From JBDHUW01 sp039809345 (GTDB lineage Bacteria > Patescibacteriota > Gracilibacteria > Absconditabacterales > Absconditicoccaceae), in contig JBDHUW010000002.1 of NCBI GenBank assembly GCA_039809345.1, positions 124,001-188,000 on the forward strand: a DNA stretch of 64,000 nt. Direction: 5' to 3'. Every line of letters begins with the position of its first letter. The first letter of the stretch is position 1. The position numbers were made by a program, and so were the translations under genes. A model generated the notes under the pieces. The model was not told the origin of the DNA, did not search any database, and saw nothing but the letters and a program-made list of their open reading frames with translations. Positions 43,715-54,410 of the stretch are shown piece by piece.

Positions 43715-46700
43715 TTATTGAACAGTAAATCGACTAGACTCTGCAATAGGTTTAGCAGTAGTTTTGTCAAATAGCACAGCTTTCACGCGATCTCCTACAT
43801 CTAAAGTCGAATCATTTTTTGCAAATTGACATGGGCATGCATTACATATTCATGGCTGAAGCTTGGTGTTGGGAAAAACAATATTTATATCAATCTCTGG
43901 ACAGCCATCAATATCTGAAACTCAGTTGAAATCTTCTGCTACTGTAGGACACAAATCTTTATCATTTGGAATTCAATCTCAATCACTATCTCTGTCTAAC
44001 AAAGTACAAACTCATTGTGCAGGATTGGATACAAATGGGCAATTATCTCGAAGTCTACTTCATGTATTCGTGAATCTAGTGATATCAACATTATTTTCAT
44101 CGTACGTACATGTGCTATTTTGATATAATATAATTCACAATTGATTCAACACTCAATCACCATCAACATCACTATCACATATATCTGGTAATCAATCCTT
44201 ATCCATATCACATGATCAAGCTCGCGAACTATTTATGTTTCAAATACAGTATGGGGTTCAAATCACTGTAACATATGAGCTAATTGGCATAGTCTTACCA
44301 TTCAAAAGATATGCTGTTCACAAAATTGGATATCATCAGTATTGATTATAGGAATCTATAAATGACACTATCTGTGTATCACGCAATTGACGTTCGCGTC
44401 AATCTCACCGTGCTATGTGTATATAGTCTATATCTTTAGGCTGTACTCAAAATAGTTGAATATTGTAAGATGTTTTCTCTCACACTGATTGTATAAGTTT
44501 AGATGGCACCAATGCGATGCGTGCTCATCAAACGGATACAGATGTAGTAGCAGAAACCTTCTTGCCTGTTGGTGTAGTTCATTCAATACGCACCGTATAG
44601 TCTCACGGATTACGGTAAGTATGAGTAACTAAATCTCATTTTCCAGTATTCCTATCACCAAAAAACCAAGTCAAATTTGTAAGAGTTCATGAATACTGTG
44701 CTGTAAATGCAAAGCGGTCCTGTGTGAGTGCTCTAGGTATAGCACGTATTCACACACGATCATCCGCCGCTATATCACATGCATCGCCAACTCAATTTGT
44801 ATCCACATCTGTTTGATCAGTATTCGGAGTCAACAAACAGTTATCAATAAGATCTCTAGATAAAATATTTTTATCATTCACAGTAATGAATGCTCAGATA
44901 GGGAGTTTAGTTCAGTCCTTCAAATAAACGGTTCAACCTATGGTGTACGATCCAGATTTATTGTATACGTCGGTAAAGTCTACAGTATCAGCACCACGAT
45001 ACTCTTTGATACGCCCATCTCATCGATTAATTTTCACATAATCAATATCTTGTATTCATACTCCCTCATATATAAGTTTATATCAATACCTCTCTCAAAC
45101 TGTTTGGATCAGTTGATTGGGAAGAAAAAATGCTGCTTGCCTATTTGTATTATCTCACACATCACCATCTCTTACGACAATTTTTGTTACTACCTCCAAT
45201 TCTTTTCAGTCATTAGCTTTTGCCGTCAAACGAACTATGTACTCTCAGTTTTGACTATATATATTCGTAACACGGTCTCCCACTCACGTTTTTCAGTCAC
45301 CGAAATTTCGGCTGAAGTCTTTGAGGTCTCATGTATATAGCGCTGTAAAATTATATGATCCATTACCATTTGATACCTGTGATATGGCTAATCAATATAT
45401 GTTTCAGTCATTTGCATCTCTATTTTTTATAATCACTGTTGATACCGCTTCTACCTCTTTTCATTCTTTGGTTTTGGCAGTGAGACGAACTACATATTCT
45501 CAATTTTGGCTATATATATTGGTTGCTTTTTCTCCTACTCACCTTTTTCCATCACCAAAATCTCGCCTGAAGTCTTGTAGATCTCATTTATACACTGCTG
45601 TAAAATTGTATGACCCATTACCATTTGATACTTGTGATATAGCTAGTCCATATATGTTTCATCCATTAGATACTCTAGCAATCACATCATATACGATATT
45701 TCACTGATCATCGATGACTCATATTGGGTTTTTGATCCCATCATTGTCTATATCATCATCACAGGCATTTCAGATTCAATCATTGTCGTTGTCTGATTGT
45801 TCTGGATTATAGTGCAAATAACAATTATCTTTTGTGTCTTCTATCCCATCGAAATCCTGGTCATAGACATCTATACATTGCACACGTTGCTTCACACGTC
45901 AAAATAGATCGATGATAAATCTTCATGATGCGAATGTATCTACGTTTAAATTTTGTATATCTCACAATGTAAATATTCACTGCTGCAAAAGAATATTCAT
46001 CTCTGCAACAGGCCATTCTGCTCTTTTTGCAAAAGGCAACTCCTGCATATTACAAGCCTGAGGTTCAAATGTACAATATTTAGCATACGCCTTCAACTCT
46101 TCTGTAGAAGACAATTCGCACGAATTTCATGCAGTACAATTTTTACTTGCAGCTTGAATTTTCGCTATATCCTCTAGATTAAAATAGTTTTTCACTTGTT
46201 GTGGTTGTTGTTCATACCGGCTGCGAACGGCTCCCCAATCAGCACTATACTGTGAAAAAAAAGATTGCATCGAAACATTGAAAACCGTCTGAATCACATC
46301 TGCTACTGTGATAGCATTTTCACCACAAAATTTTCATGAACACACAGGGCTAGTCGATCTTGGGAATCAATTCATATATCATTTATTCCCTACGTATGCA
46401 ATACAATAAAAATTATTTGGAGTAGTTACAGTGATTTGACTATTGAAATTCACATCATCAAAATTTTTCCCAGGATAAAGACGAAATGTATTCCACCAAG
46501 GCTCAGAAAGCGAAGAAACTGTAGTAGCATCAGGTCTACGACAGTTTTGGCACTCCACAACATTCAGAAGCTCTGCAACGTCTTCTCTAGATACTCTATC
46601 TGCTACCAATATTGCATCGACATCTATTCATCTTTTTTCAAGCGATTGAATAAATTCTGTATTTGCAGAGACGAATCCCCAAGAGAAACATCCTACAAAA

Positions 46701-46723
46701 AATGCAAATAGAATTTTTTTCAT
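43715..46723 (-). CDS. Secreted PKD/thrombospondin type 3 repeat protein
   Basis: 1002 residues. Signal peptide (MKKILFAFFVGCFSWGFVSA). The first 380 residues form a cysteine-containing unknown domain (VVECQNCRRPD, PVCSGKFCGEN). Then calcium-binding type 3 repeats (DNDNDGIGNACDDDIDNDG) alternate with at least four PKD-like domains marked by W-x-F-G-D-G, and further type 3 repeats follow. In two PKD domains the key Trp is CGA (45308-45310 and 45563-45565), in another it is TGG. Two neighbouring PKD units are near-duplicates. The C-terminus has no clear anchor. It starts directly after the stop of the preceding gene and is probably displayed together with it at the surface. Confidence 0.85.
45225..45690 (-). 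repeat. Tandem near-duplicate PKD-coding units
   Basis: Two neighbouring stretches of roughly 200-240 bases (around 45225-45400 and 45470-45660) share long matches, for example TGTAAAATT-TATGA-CCATTACCATTTGATAC. They code for consecutive PKD domains and probably arose by internal duplication. Boundaries are approximate. Confidence 0.65.
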
Positions 46724-47500
46724 TTATTTGATTCAGTACTTATTAAACTGGAAGAAAGGACTGTTTGCGGCTGATGGTCACTGATACAAGAATCAATTTA
46801 TCACTCTATTTTCTCTCTGTACTGTGTATGCTCTCCATGAATCACGATACTCTAATTCATCTGATTTAAGTATATAAACCAATTCAAAGTCATACACTCT
46901 CGTATCAAGAGCCGGATTTCTTCATATCGCTGGATCTGTAGTATTTTCTACAAAGTTCTCAATACGAACTCACCCCATCACATTATTTGAAAACGTAGCC
47001 AAACGTGTTGGATTAAAATAATTTCTAAGTGCGCTATTAGATGCAAATGTTTCATCTTCAAGCTCTGCCAATCAAGAAAATTGTCAGTTATTAACTAAGA
47101 TGAAATAATCTTGTACGATAGAATCACCTACTCAAACCGGTGGGTTTTCTGCTGGCGTTGTAGGCTCAGCTGGCAGTGGTTGCTGTGCTCAATCTACAAC
47201 TGGTGGCGTAGTTGGCATATCGTCATCCAAGCTATCTGCCTGGTGTAACTTGAGATACATCCCATATCCTATCAATGCAATTCACATCAATAAAACCAAT
47301 AGAGTAAGAATTCATGATTTATTACTACGACTTTCGAACGCAGCAAGTTCATCTTCCCATGAGAGCGCTTCACTATCAACACTATGCTTTGGTGTCTTTT
47401 TGTGTACTTCTTTGTGATGTGAAACTGTTTCTGGAAGTGGATTCTTTCTAGGTCTTCCTCTCCCTCTTTTGACAGGTTGCTGAGAACTTTCAAGTACCAT
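46724..47500 (-). CDS. Membrane-anchored protein with AT-hook-like N-terminus
   Basis: 258 residues. The first 60 residues are basic and hydrophilic with KRGRGRPRKNPLP, which matches the AT-hook core (RGRP), then an acidic stretch, one transmembrane helix (GILTLLVLLMGIALIGYGMYL), a Pro/Thr-rich linker and an extracellular domain of about 120 residues (SIVQDYFILVNNGQF...). This topology would put an AT-hook-like segment in the cytosol, but the motif may only be a charged signal for orientation. Function unknown. It ends directly next to the start of the PKD protein, so the two are one operon. Confidence 0.68.
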
Positions 47501-47503
47501 GAT

Positions 47504-47536
47504 GAAAAATATAGACTGATTAAATACAGTCTATAT
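47504..47536 (-). terminator. Perfect hairpin with T-run upstream of the AT-hook-like gene
   Basis: Perfect 10-bp inverted repeat ATATAGACTG / CAGTCTATAT with an 8-base loop, followed on the minus strand by five T and then, within nine bases, the ATG at 47500. It probably terminates the gene ending at 47598, but its position could also let it act on the downstream gene as operator or leader hairpin. Confidence 0.65.
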
Positions 47537-47597
47537 AAATGAAAGACAATGTACTTGCAAGAGGAAAGTACAATATTCTTTTTTAGGATTATAAAGT

Positions 47598-48362
47598 TTA
47601 TTTAGGCCACTTAGCTGTGATCAAAGCGTCAGCATCTTTCTGATCTTTCTGACGAGCTATTTTTTCAATCGCCTTTGTATTGCGCACCACTTCATTTGCA
47701 TGACTACGAGTATACGAATCACGCAAAGTATTTACATAATTGAGCATTGAAGCAGTAATAGCTTCTTGTTCTTTCAAAAATTGACTAATCTTTTCTGTTG
47801 GTAGCTGAGTCTTTATTGGTCACTCCATGTTTCTTGAAATTTGATTTCCGTTAAAACTTAAACCAAACTTTTTACTCATGTCTCATGTTATATTCATTGG
47901 CATTTGAGCTACAATTTCATCGCCTTTGTATACGTATACTCAGGGCTGTTCTCACATACCATTATACATTATTTTCAAATCTCAGACTCATATTTCCTGT
48001 GTAGGACCAGATATATTATAAGTAACTCTGTCGGATCAAGCATTTGTATTTTTGTCTTTGATAACCGCATCTGTGGCGGCATCCAAAGAACTATTTTTGG
48101 CAACTAGATTTTTTACTTTGCCAAAGGCTTCAAGCACTCACTTTCTATCATTTTGTTGTTTAATAACATTTACTCACACATTATTCAAAAACTGCTTTTC
48201 AGCAGCTGATGCTTGTATTTCAGCTTTTTTGTGGTCTATAGAACCTGGCTTTGCAATTTTAAGATCCTCCATTGCTGATTCATATTTTTGGCCAGTATTT
48301 TCAAGTAGTGACATTGAACTCATTTCTTCTTTAGCTCAAGGCGTATTACCGAGGTTTTCCAT
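47598..48362 (-). CDS. Hypothetical cytoplasmic protein
   Basis: 254 residues. No signal peptide or membrane segment. It is predicted helical at both ends (KKAEIQASAAEKQFLNNV; RNTKAIEKIARQKDQKDA) with a beta-rich centre (VTYNISGPTQEIGVGDLKIMYNG). The family was not recognised. TGA glycines occur in NTPGAKEE, VGVNV, AGSDRV and others. It stands alone between RadA and the AT-hook-like gene. Confidence 0.6.
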
Positions 48363-48458
48363 TTCATTACAAAAAAATATAAATTACATTACTTAAAATA
48401 TAACCATAATCTGCAAAATGTCAAAAAACTGAGCATATTAATATCTTATCAGTGGATA

Positions 48459-49718
48459 TTACTCCAAAACATCGCTTATTCCCCTCCCCACTCCGTCAAT
48501 AAGCACCAAAGATGAGTCCAAAATATTGACTCTCTTATCGTGCAACCTCGCCTTCATAATCTGGCCAGATAGTCATATCTCACCGATATATACTATGTTG
48601 TATTCGGGGGTTGTTCATTTGTATTGGCTATAGATGGCGGCTGCTATAGCCACATCAATACCGCTGTCATAGAAAGAAAACTCTCATGGGATGTTTACGA
48701 AAATATCATACTGGTATAAATTGCATTTACAGTATTTTTCAAGGATTGCAATGATCAACTGCAGCCTTTTTGAATCTATTCAAACAGCGTTTCTCTGAGG
48801 ATGATTATTGTAATTTTTCGTCAACAATGCTTCTACATGCACTAAAATTGGGCGTCAATTTTCCAATCAGACAGTCAACACTCTTCCAATATGTCATTTT
48901 TTATCGGTATGGATACGAAAATCACTCCCAACTACCTTCAATCACTTTTCTGTCATTGCAAAAACTACGGCATCATCTGTAGATCAAAATCTATTTTTCG
49001 TCGTTCTCAATGTGCGATATTCACCAAAACGGTCTCATTCTAAATAGACAACCACATCTACAATGTGCTCTAAATATTTCGGTCAAGCAATCTCTCAGCC
49101 CTTTGTCACATGCCCCAAGCACAAGAGTCAAATACCCTTGTGGCGACACAATGTAGCCAACTCATCTGAACATGCCTTCACCTGTGATGGAGATCATGCA
49201 ATCCCATCAGTATGGTGCGTAGAAATTGTCTGGATGCTGTCAACTATGATCAAAGAAAATGCGTTGTCATGAATAGTTGCTACTATCTCTTCAAGTGAGG
49301 TCGTATAGTATGCATGTAGATTGTCTGGTACATCTCAAAGGACCCTTCTGGCTCTCAACATAATTTCACTTACCTGCTCCTCTCATGAAAAGTATCATAC
49401 TGAGATCGACTCTATGTTAGCAAGTATCTGCAATACTAATGTAGATTTTCAAATTCCAGGCTCCCCTCACAGCAGATATATTCCTCATTTTTTGATTCAA
49501 TGTGAAAAAACCCTATGGTATGCATCTTCCTTGAAACTATAAAATACAGCATCATCTCCTACTATAGCATCTGATTTTTTCAGTGGCGATATATATTTCT
49601 TCTGTTTTTTATCACTTCCCCCTCATTGAATTTCTTCAAAAGACCCAAATGCATTGCAATCTGGGCACTTACCTAGTTTGGTAGTAGTGGCATACTGACA
49701 CTTTGTACATATGAACAT
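48459..49718 (-). CDS. radA: DNA repair protein RadA (Sms)
   Basis: 419 residues. An N-terminal zinc finger (CTKCQYATTTKLGKCPDC), Walker A GEPGIGKSTL, the RadA-specific KNRFG-like motif as TKNRFG, and the C-terminal Lon-like domain (FVNIPGEFSFYDSGIDVAIAAAIYS, then GEIGLSGQI). RadA drives branch migration during recombination repair. The P-loop contains a TGA glycine (GI-TGA-KST). Divergent from the sigma factor gene, with 119 bases between the starts. Confidence 0.95.
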
Positions 49719-49781
49719 AATATGGGTATAGAGAAATAGGATTCTATTACAAAGAAAAAACGCAGAATAAATCACACATGG

Positions 49782-49809
49782 TTGACTTATATGTGCCAAT
49801 ATATACAAT
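49782..49809 (+). promoter_or_regulatory. Promoter of the sigma factor gene
   Basis: TTGACT (49782-49787), 16-base spacer, TACAAT (49804-49809). It lies downstream of an earlier in-frame ATG (49778) and 28 bases before the ATG at 49838, which supports the later start. Confidence 0.6.
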
Positions 49810-49837
49810 ATCACTAATTTTACAAACTTTCATACAA

Positions 49838-51223
49838 ATGAGAGATCTCAAAATCATAAAAAAGATTACTAAACGCGATGAGGGGGAACTGCAAAGGTAC
49901 CTAGACGAAATAAATAAGATCCCCCAAAACAGCGATGAAGAAGATATTAGACTAGGAACGCAAATAAAAAGCATTATTGATAATTTTCGTATACCAGATG
50001 GAAACTTTTTTGGAGAGAAAAGAGACGAGAATACTCCAGAAAAAAAACTCAGTGAAAAAATCAAAAATCTCATTTCCCAGAATGATGAAACGAGCAGATT
50101 ATTTATTAGATTGAGAGATAAATTGGCGCGTGGTCATTTGCGCTTCGTTGTATCAGTCGCAAAACAATATGAAGACAATTGACTATCATTGCTGGATCTT
50201 ATAAATGAATGAAATCAAGGATTGCTGAATGCTGCATCCAGGTATGACCCCACCAAGTGATTTAAATTTATTAGCTACGCAGTGAGTCGAATAAGACAAT
50301 CAATCATGGTTGCACTAAGCAATACTGGAAGCCCTATAAGAATTCCAGATAAAAAAAGATTAAACCTCAATAACGCAGAAAAAATAGCAGATTTATTTGA
50401 ACAAGAACATGGGTACAAGCCAAGTATAGAACAGCTCGCACATATGACGGGGTTAGAGAAAGGTACGCTTTCTCGAATGAATAAGAAGATTTCCTCGCTC
50501 GATGCACCGATTGGCTGAAAAGAATGAGATGATGCATGTATGTTAGATACTCTTCAGGAAATCACTAGACCAAACTTCATCTGATTCGAAAATGAAACTA
50601 GAAGTGAATACAAAGAAATAATCCTGACGGCACTGCAAAACGCCTGACTAAGCGAACTTCAATTGGATGTATTAATTTGTTATTATTGAATCAATAGCGA
50701 AAGTGATGAAACACTTTACTGAACCAAAGACCGGGTATGTAAAAAGTATGATATAAAAAGGGAAGAAATGAGGAAGATAAAAGATAGCGCAATTAAGAAA
50801 TTACAAGAAAATAAGTTTGTGTTGGGGATACTTAGGTGAGATGAATGGCAAGGTACGAAATTGGGAAATGGAAGTGCGACAGGTTCAAATACCAAAGTCA
50901 TTCAACCAACTAGCATAAAAATAGTAAATAACTCCACTGTCGATGAACTTTCGACAAAGCTTATAAGGTTTCTCGATGAGTATCAAAGTAATCGGAAACA
51001 GCAAATTAGAAACGAACTCTGAAGAAAAAACATGAAATATTATAACATGCTAATTGAAGTGCTATCGACAATAGAAAAAAACAATCGCAACTATCCTATA
51101 GATATAGCGATTTCTAGAGCAAATGCGCTCAAAAACAACAGGGTATCGAAAGACAACAAGGCTGCTGTCAAACAAACTAAAGCCGCATTAGCATTGGTAT
51201 TTAAAAATTCTGGCATTACATAA
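49838..51223 (+). CDS. Primary RNA polymerase sigma factor (sigma-70 family)
   Basis: 461 residues. MRDLKIIKKITKRDEGELQRYLDEI is the typical start of RpoD proteins in several phyla; a non-conserved stretch of 61-300 bases of leader is excluded by the promoter. Region 2 is clear (HLRFVVSVAKQYEDNGLSLLDLINEGNQGL, YDPTKGFKFISYAVS-CGA-IRQSI), as is region 3 (GYKPSIEQLAHMTGL). The CGA at 50288-50290 stands at the near-invariant second Trp of WWIRQ. Region 4.2 is divergent (YDIKREEMRKIKDSAIKKLQ instead of RERVRQIE), and a C-terminal extension of about 130 residues follows. It is probably the housekeeping sigma factor. Confidence 0.88.
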
Positions 51224-51226
51224 CCA

Positions 51227-52288
51227 CTACAGCTTCGACAAAATTTCAATGAGAGCATACATATACTTTTTATACTCTATGTTTGTCACCGTCAATTTTT
51301 CTATTTGACGAGATGCTTCTTCCAAATACTCTACCAGTAGTGATTTACCATATTCTATGGCGCCAGATGCGACAAAGACTTTGCGCAGATCATCTATTTG
51401 CGACTTTGATAATCTTTTTCACATAGCCTTGGTCAAAATTGCACGATGCGTATATGATCATTTTTCATAAATAAAGTTTGTAAGATAGGTTTGTTGGCCA
51501 TCTTGAATATCTGAAAACTTCGTCTTATTATCATAATACGTGGTATCGTCTCACTCAGCAAAAGTAACATCCAAGATATCATCACGCATTTGATACGCCT
51601 TCCCCAGAAGCGCACCTATCTTCTCTAATTTCGTGATATTCTTCTTATCAACTCAAGCCAAAATTGCACCAGTCACCAATGGTCTACTAAACGTATATTG
51701 TCATGATTTATAATGATTCTTTTCTTCAAGTTGCGCGGTAGTCACATGCTCTCCACACATTGTATCTACATCCAACATCTGTCCCACTACCACCTCTTCT
51801 ATCATCTCTTGCATATATTTCTGAGCGACATGGAGCTGTTTTATAGGGAAATCATATGTGTCATAGAGCGCCTCATATGCCCACGCATACACCATATCCC
51901 CCAAAAGGATCGCTTGTGATATACCTAAATGATTTCTAGCATCTTTCTGGATCATATCTGTAGCATACGTATGAACACACTTGACTCAATGCCTCATCTC
52001 TCACTTGTCGATAATGTCATCATGAATCAATGCAAACGTATGTATCAATTCAGACGCCCTTCAAAAACGGATTACTTCGGCATCTTGTACTCCTCCATAT
52101 AATTTATATCACAAAAAAATGAGATATGGTCTCAAACGTTTTCATCATGCAAAAATATAATCATCAATATAAGCTACAAAATCTTTGGGCCTATTTCGAG
52201 TTGCTATCTTTTGTGCTGTTTGTATTTTCTTTTTCACATATGCGTGCAAAACTTTATCCGAAGTTTTTTTAAACGTCGATAAATCCAT
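51227..52288 (-). CDS. Polyprenyl diphosphate synthase (GGPP synthase-like)
   Basis: 353 residues. Trans-prenyltransferase that joins isopentenyl units. The first Asp motif is HTFALIHDDIIDKGEMRHG (DDxxD), preceded by ASELIH; the second is YQMRDDILDV. LRPYLIFL near the N-terminus matches the substrate-binding KRLRP block. A geranylgeranyl product would feed the carotenoid genes 4-7 kb away. The protein has a C-terminal tail of about 110 residues typical of the family. TGA glycines occur in FAGWKRL, DKGEMRHG and the tail. It is convergent with the sigma factor gene, three bases apart. Confidence 0.86.
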
Positions 52289-52365
52289 CACTACGTTGAA
52301 CAATAAAAATTGTACTTACTTTATGTTTTTGAGAGCAAATTGCAATTGTGATTCAAAATAGAAAC

Positions 52366-52653
52366 CTAAGCAGTTTTATTGCATTTTTTGCACTCCTTTT
52401 TGTGACTTTTACCCCACTCTACAATCGTAGATGTTGATAAGTTAAACTTCTTGGCTACCTCCCTTGCCCCACTATGTAGGTGACAATACAAATCCACTAT
52501 TTTTTGCTTGAATGCCTGATCATATGTCCCCCTTGCCTTTCATCATACTGTAAAATGCTTGTGACAATCTCTACAAGCATACCTTTGTCATCCACGAGGC
52601 AAAACTCAGTTCTTTTGAACTTTTTCTCATTTACAATGCAAACATTTTTTCAT
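52366..52653 (-). CDS. Orphan InsA-like zinc-ribbon/HTH protein
   Basis: 95 residues. A zinc ribbon (CLHC...CRDCHKHF) is followed by a helix-turn-helix (YDQAFKQKIVDLYCHLHSGAREVAKKFNLSTSTIVEWG) and a second cysteine pair at the end (CKKC). This is the layout of the IS1-type InsA protein. No InsB transposase, terminal repeats or target duplication were seen, so it is either the relic of an insertion sequence or a domesticated DNA-binding protein. TGA glycines are present, so it has adapted to the host code. Confidence 0.7.
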
Positions 52654-52676
52654 TGTATTCTATTGATGCTATATGT

Positions 52677-52703
52677 AAAAAAGTACCTGCAATATACAGG
52701 TAC
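52677..52703 (-). terminator. Intrinsic terminator after the His-rich membrane protein
   Basis: Perfect 7-bp stem GTACCTG / CAGGTAC with 7-base loop, followed on the minus strand by six T. Confidence 0.75.
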
Positions 52704-52713
52704 GGTACTTCAT

Positions 52714-53196
52714 TTACAAGTGTTTTTTTCAAATAAACGGTCTCTTTCGAGACAGATGCCATTTGTTTTTGAGCTGCAATTTGTCAAGTACTCTGTCACG
52801 ATACCAAAACATCACTGTCACGAGTACAACTACAAACATCAAGACAAACAACTCACCAGTGAGAGCATGTTCATCATGCAACTGAGACATTCCCCAAACA
52901 CGTGGTAATACATGCAAAACAATCATGTGAATAGCTATCATCAGCAAACTAACACCAGCAAATTTCCATGTAGTTTGCTTCTTTAGTCTGTGTATAATCC
53001 ACCATTGAAGCGCTCCTAGTGAAATAATCCCCATAAAATGAAATGCCTGCACTCGCAGTTCTACTGTAATGACTTCATGAGTGTCATGCTCTGTAAATGC
53101 TATTTGTAGTGCAAGTTCAATCAGTACTACGAGTACATTGTACACTATAGTAGCGACACACCAAGGGTGCTCGTCATGAGTGTGATGATGATGCAT
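52714..53196 (-). CDS. Four-helix membrane protein with His-rich N-terminus
   Basis: 160 residues. The N-terminus MHHHHTHDEH could bind metal. About four transmembrane helices follow (TIVYNVLVVLIELALQIAF; VQAFHFMGIISLGALQWWIIH; AGVSLLMIAIHMIVLHVL; LFVLMFVVVLVTVMFWY). Not recognised. One TGA (RPFIGKKHL) extends it five residues beyond the stop expected in the standard code. It faces the same way as the HxlR gene 108 bases upstream and may be controlled with it. Confidence 0.7.
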
Positions 53197-53304
53197 AAGA
53201 TGTTTTTTAAATTAAAATTATTGATTAAGGGTTTGATGATACTAAATTCATCCTCAAAATCAACACAATATTCCTCAAAAGTAATACACAACTATATCCA
53301 ATCC

Positions 53305-53631
53305 TTAAAAAATCTTTTTACTAATCTTTTCCAATGGTTTGAGCGCACCCATCAACTCGACTCCTTTTTTCGTCAGTGAGTATCTGATAGCGCGCGGCTT
53401 CTCTGAAACAACTTTTCTCTGTACTACTCACGCCTCCACCAATTCATCTAATCTCTGAGTAAGTATAGAACTATTCAGCTCATTGAGAGCTGCCTTCAAA
53501 GATGTAAATGTATCATTCCCCTCTCATAGCAACTTCAATATGAAAATGTTTCGCTTCTTTGAGATCATTGCAAATAATTTATAAACTGGGCAACACGTAG
53601 ACCATTCTTTGAACTCACACCTATGTGCCAT
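53305..53631 (-). CDS. HxlR family transcriptional regulator
   Basis: 108 residues, the usual size. Winged helix with the family's opening CPVYKLFAMISKK-CGA-NIFILKLLGEG; the Trp of the conserved GGKW is CGA here (53551-53553). LTQRLDELVEAGVVQRKVVSEKPRAIRYSLTKKG gives recognition helix and wing. HxlR regulators often sense aldehydes, quinones or redox state. It is divergent from a nitroreductase gene across a palindrome-rich interval, so it most likely controls that gene and itself. Confidence 0.9.
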
Positions 53632-53660
53632 GTGCAGTAAGTTACTAGATAGATTTTTGA

Positions 53661-53740
53661 AGTATATAATTATCAAAAACGATTACAATACAAAGTTTAT
53701 TTTATAAATCAGTTGATTTTATAAACTGGTTTTATATAGT
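53661..53740 (+). promoter_or_regulatory. Divergent promoters and palindromic operator (HxlR/nitroreductase)
   Basis: Minus-strand promoter for the HxlR gene: TTGTAA (53688-53683), 16 bases, TATACT (53666-53661). Plus-strand promoter for the nitroreductase: TTGATT (53713-53718), 16 bases, TATAGT (53735-53740). A near-perfect inverted repeat TTTATAAATCA gt TGATTTTATAAA (53701-53725), with a second related half-site TATAAAC..GTTTTATA behind it, covers the plus-strand -35 box and is the probable operator. Confidence 0.6.
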
Positions 53741-53768
53741 GTTGTAATTTATCATTTATACATATGCC

Positions 53769-54398
53769 ATGAAAACAATATCAGAAGCACTAAAACGACG
53801 TTATGCTACTAAAAAATATGACACGAGCAAAAAAGTGTCTGCTGAAGACCTACAAACTATCTTAGAAGCTATGAGATTTGCCCCTTCATCATTTTGAGTG
53901 CAAGCTTGGAAGTTTATGGTTATAGAAAATCCTGAACTCAGAGCAAAACTAAAAGATGCTAGTCGAGGACAACCACAACTTACAGACGCTTCACATGTGA
54001 TTGTACTGACGGTAAAGAATGACTATACTGAAAACGATGCTGATGAATATATGGCTAGTGTAGCGACTACAAGAAACATACCTGTAGAAAGTCTGTCTTG
54101 ATTCAAATGAGCTATCATGTGAGCTATCGGACATCTAGATGCAAATGGGAAAAAAATGCGAAATAGCAAACAAGCATATATTGCTCTTGGATTTGGATTG
54201 ATGGCTGCTGCTCAATTGTGAATTGATACCACTCCTATGGAATGATTCAACGCAGATCAGTATAATGAGATTTTGTGACTCAAAGATTACTCTGCTGCAG
54301 TAGTACTAGCAGTAGGATACAGATCAACAGAGGATGAAACACAAAATTATGCAAAAGTAAGATTTGATGCAAACAAAATAATTGAATTTATCAAATAA
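53769..54398 (+). CDS. NAD(P)H-dependent nitroreductase family protein
   Basis: 209 residues, full length for the NfsB-like flavoprotein family. Segments of the FMN site are RYATKKYD, APSSFGVQAWKF and IALGFGLMAAAQLGIDTTPMEGF; the end is VLAVGYRSTEDE. Three positions where the family has Trp (ALK-W-RYATK, DAS-W-GQPQ, KKM-W-NSKQAYIA) are CGA here (residues 10, 66, 131), whereas true arginines are AGA or CGT. It reduces quinones or nitro compounds with FMN. Control by the divergent HxlR is likely. The ABC transporter follows 12 bases later. Confidence 0.9.
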
Positions 54399-54410
54399 CA
54401 TTCTCCCTCT

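Noticed and set aside
44600..45700. Tandem near-repeats at 45.2-45.7 kb as a CRISPR array or mobile element
   Set aside because: The repeats are in frame, code for PKD domains and have no short, regularly spaced direct repeats.
48050..48400. Open frame on the plus strand within 47598-48362
   Set aside because: It is antisense to a longer minus-strand gene with typical TGA glycines and TAA stop; it has no recognisable product.
49778..49837. Earlier start of the sigma factor at ATG 49778
   Set aside because: The best promoter (49782-49809) lies downstream of it and the extra 20 residues are not family-like; ATG 49838 gives the typical MRxLKI start.
52366..53196. Complete insertion sequence around the InsA-like gene
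   Set aside because: No transposase catalytic gene, no inverted terminal repeats and no target duplication were seen.
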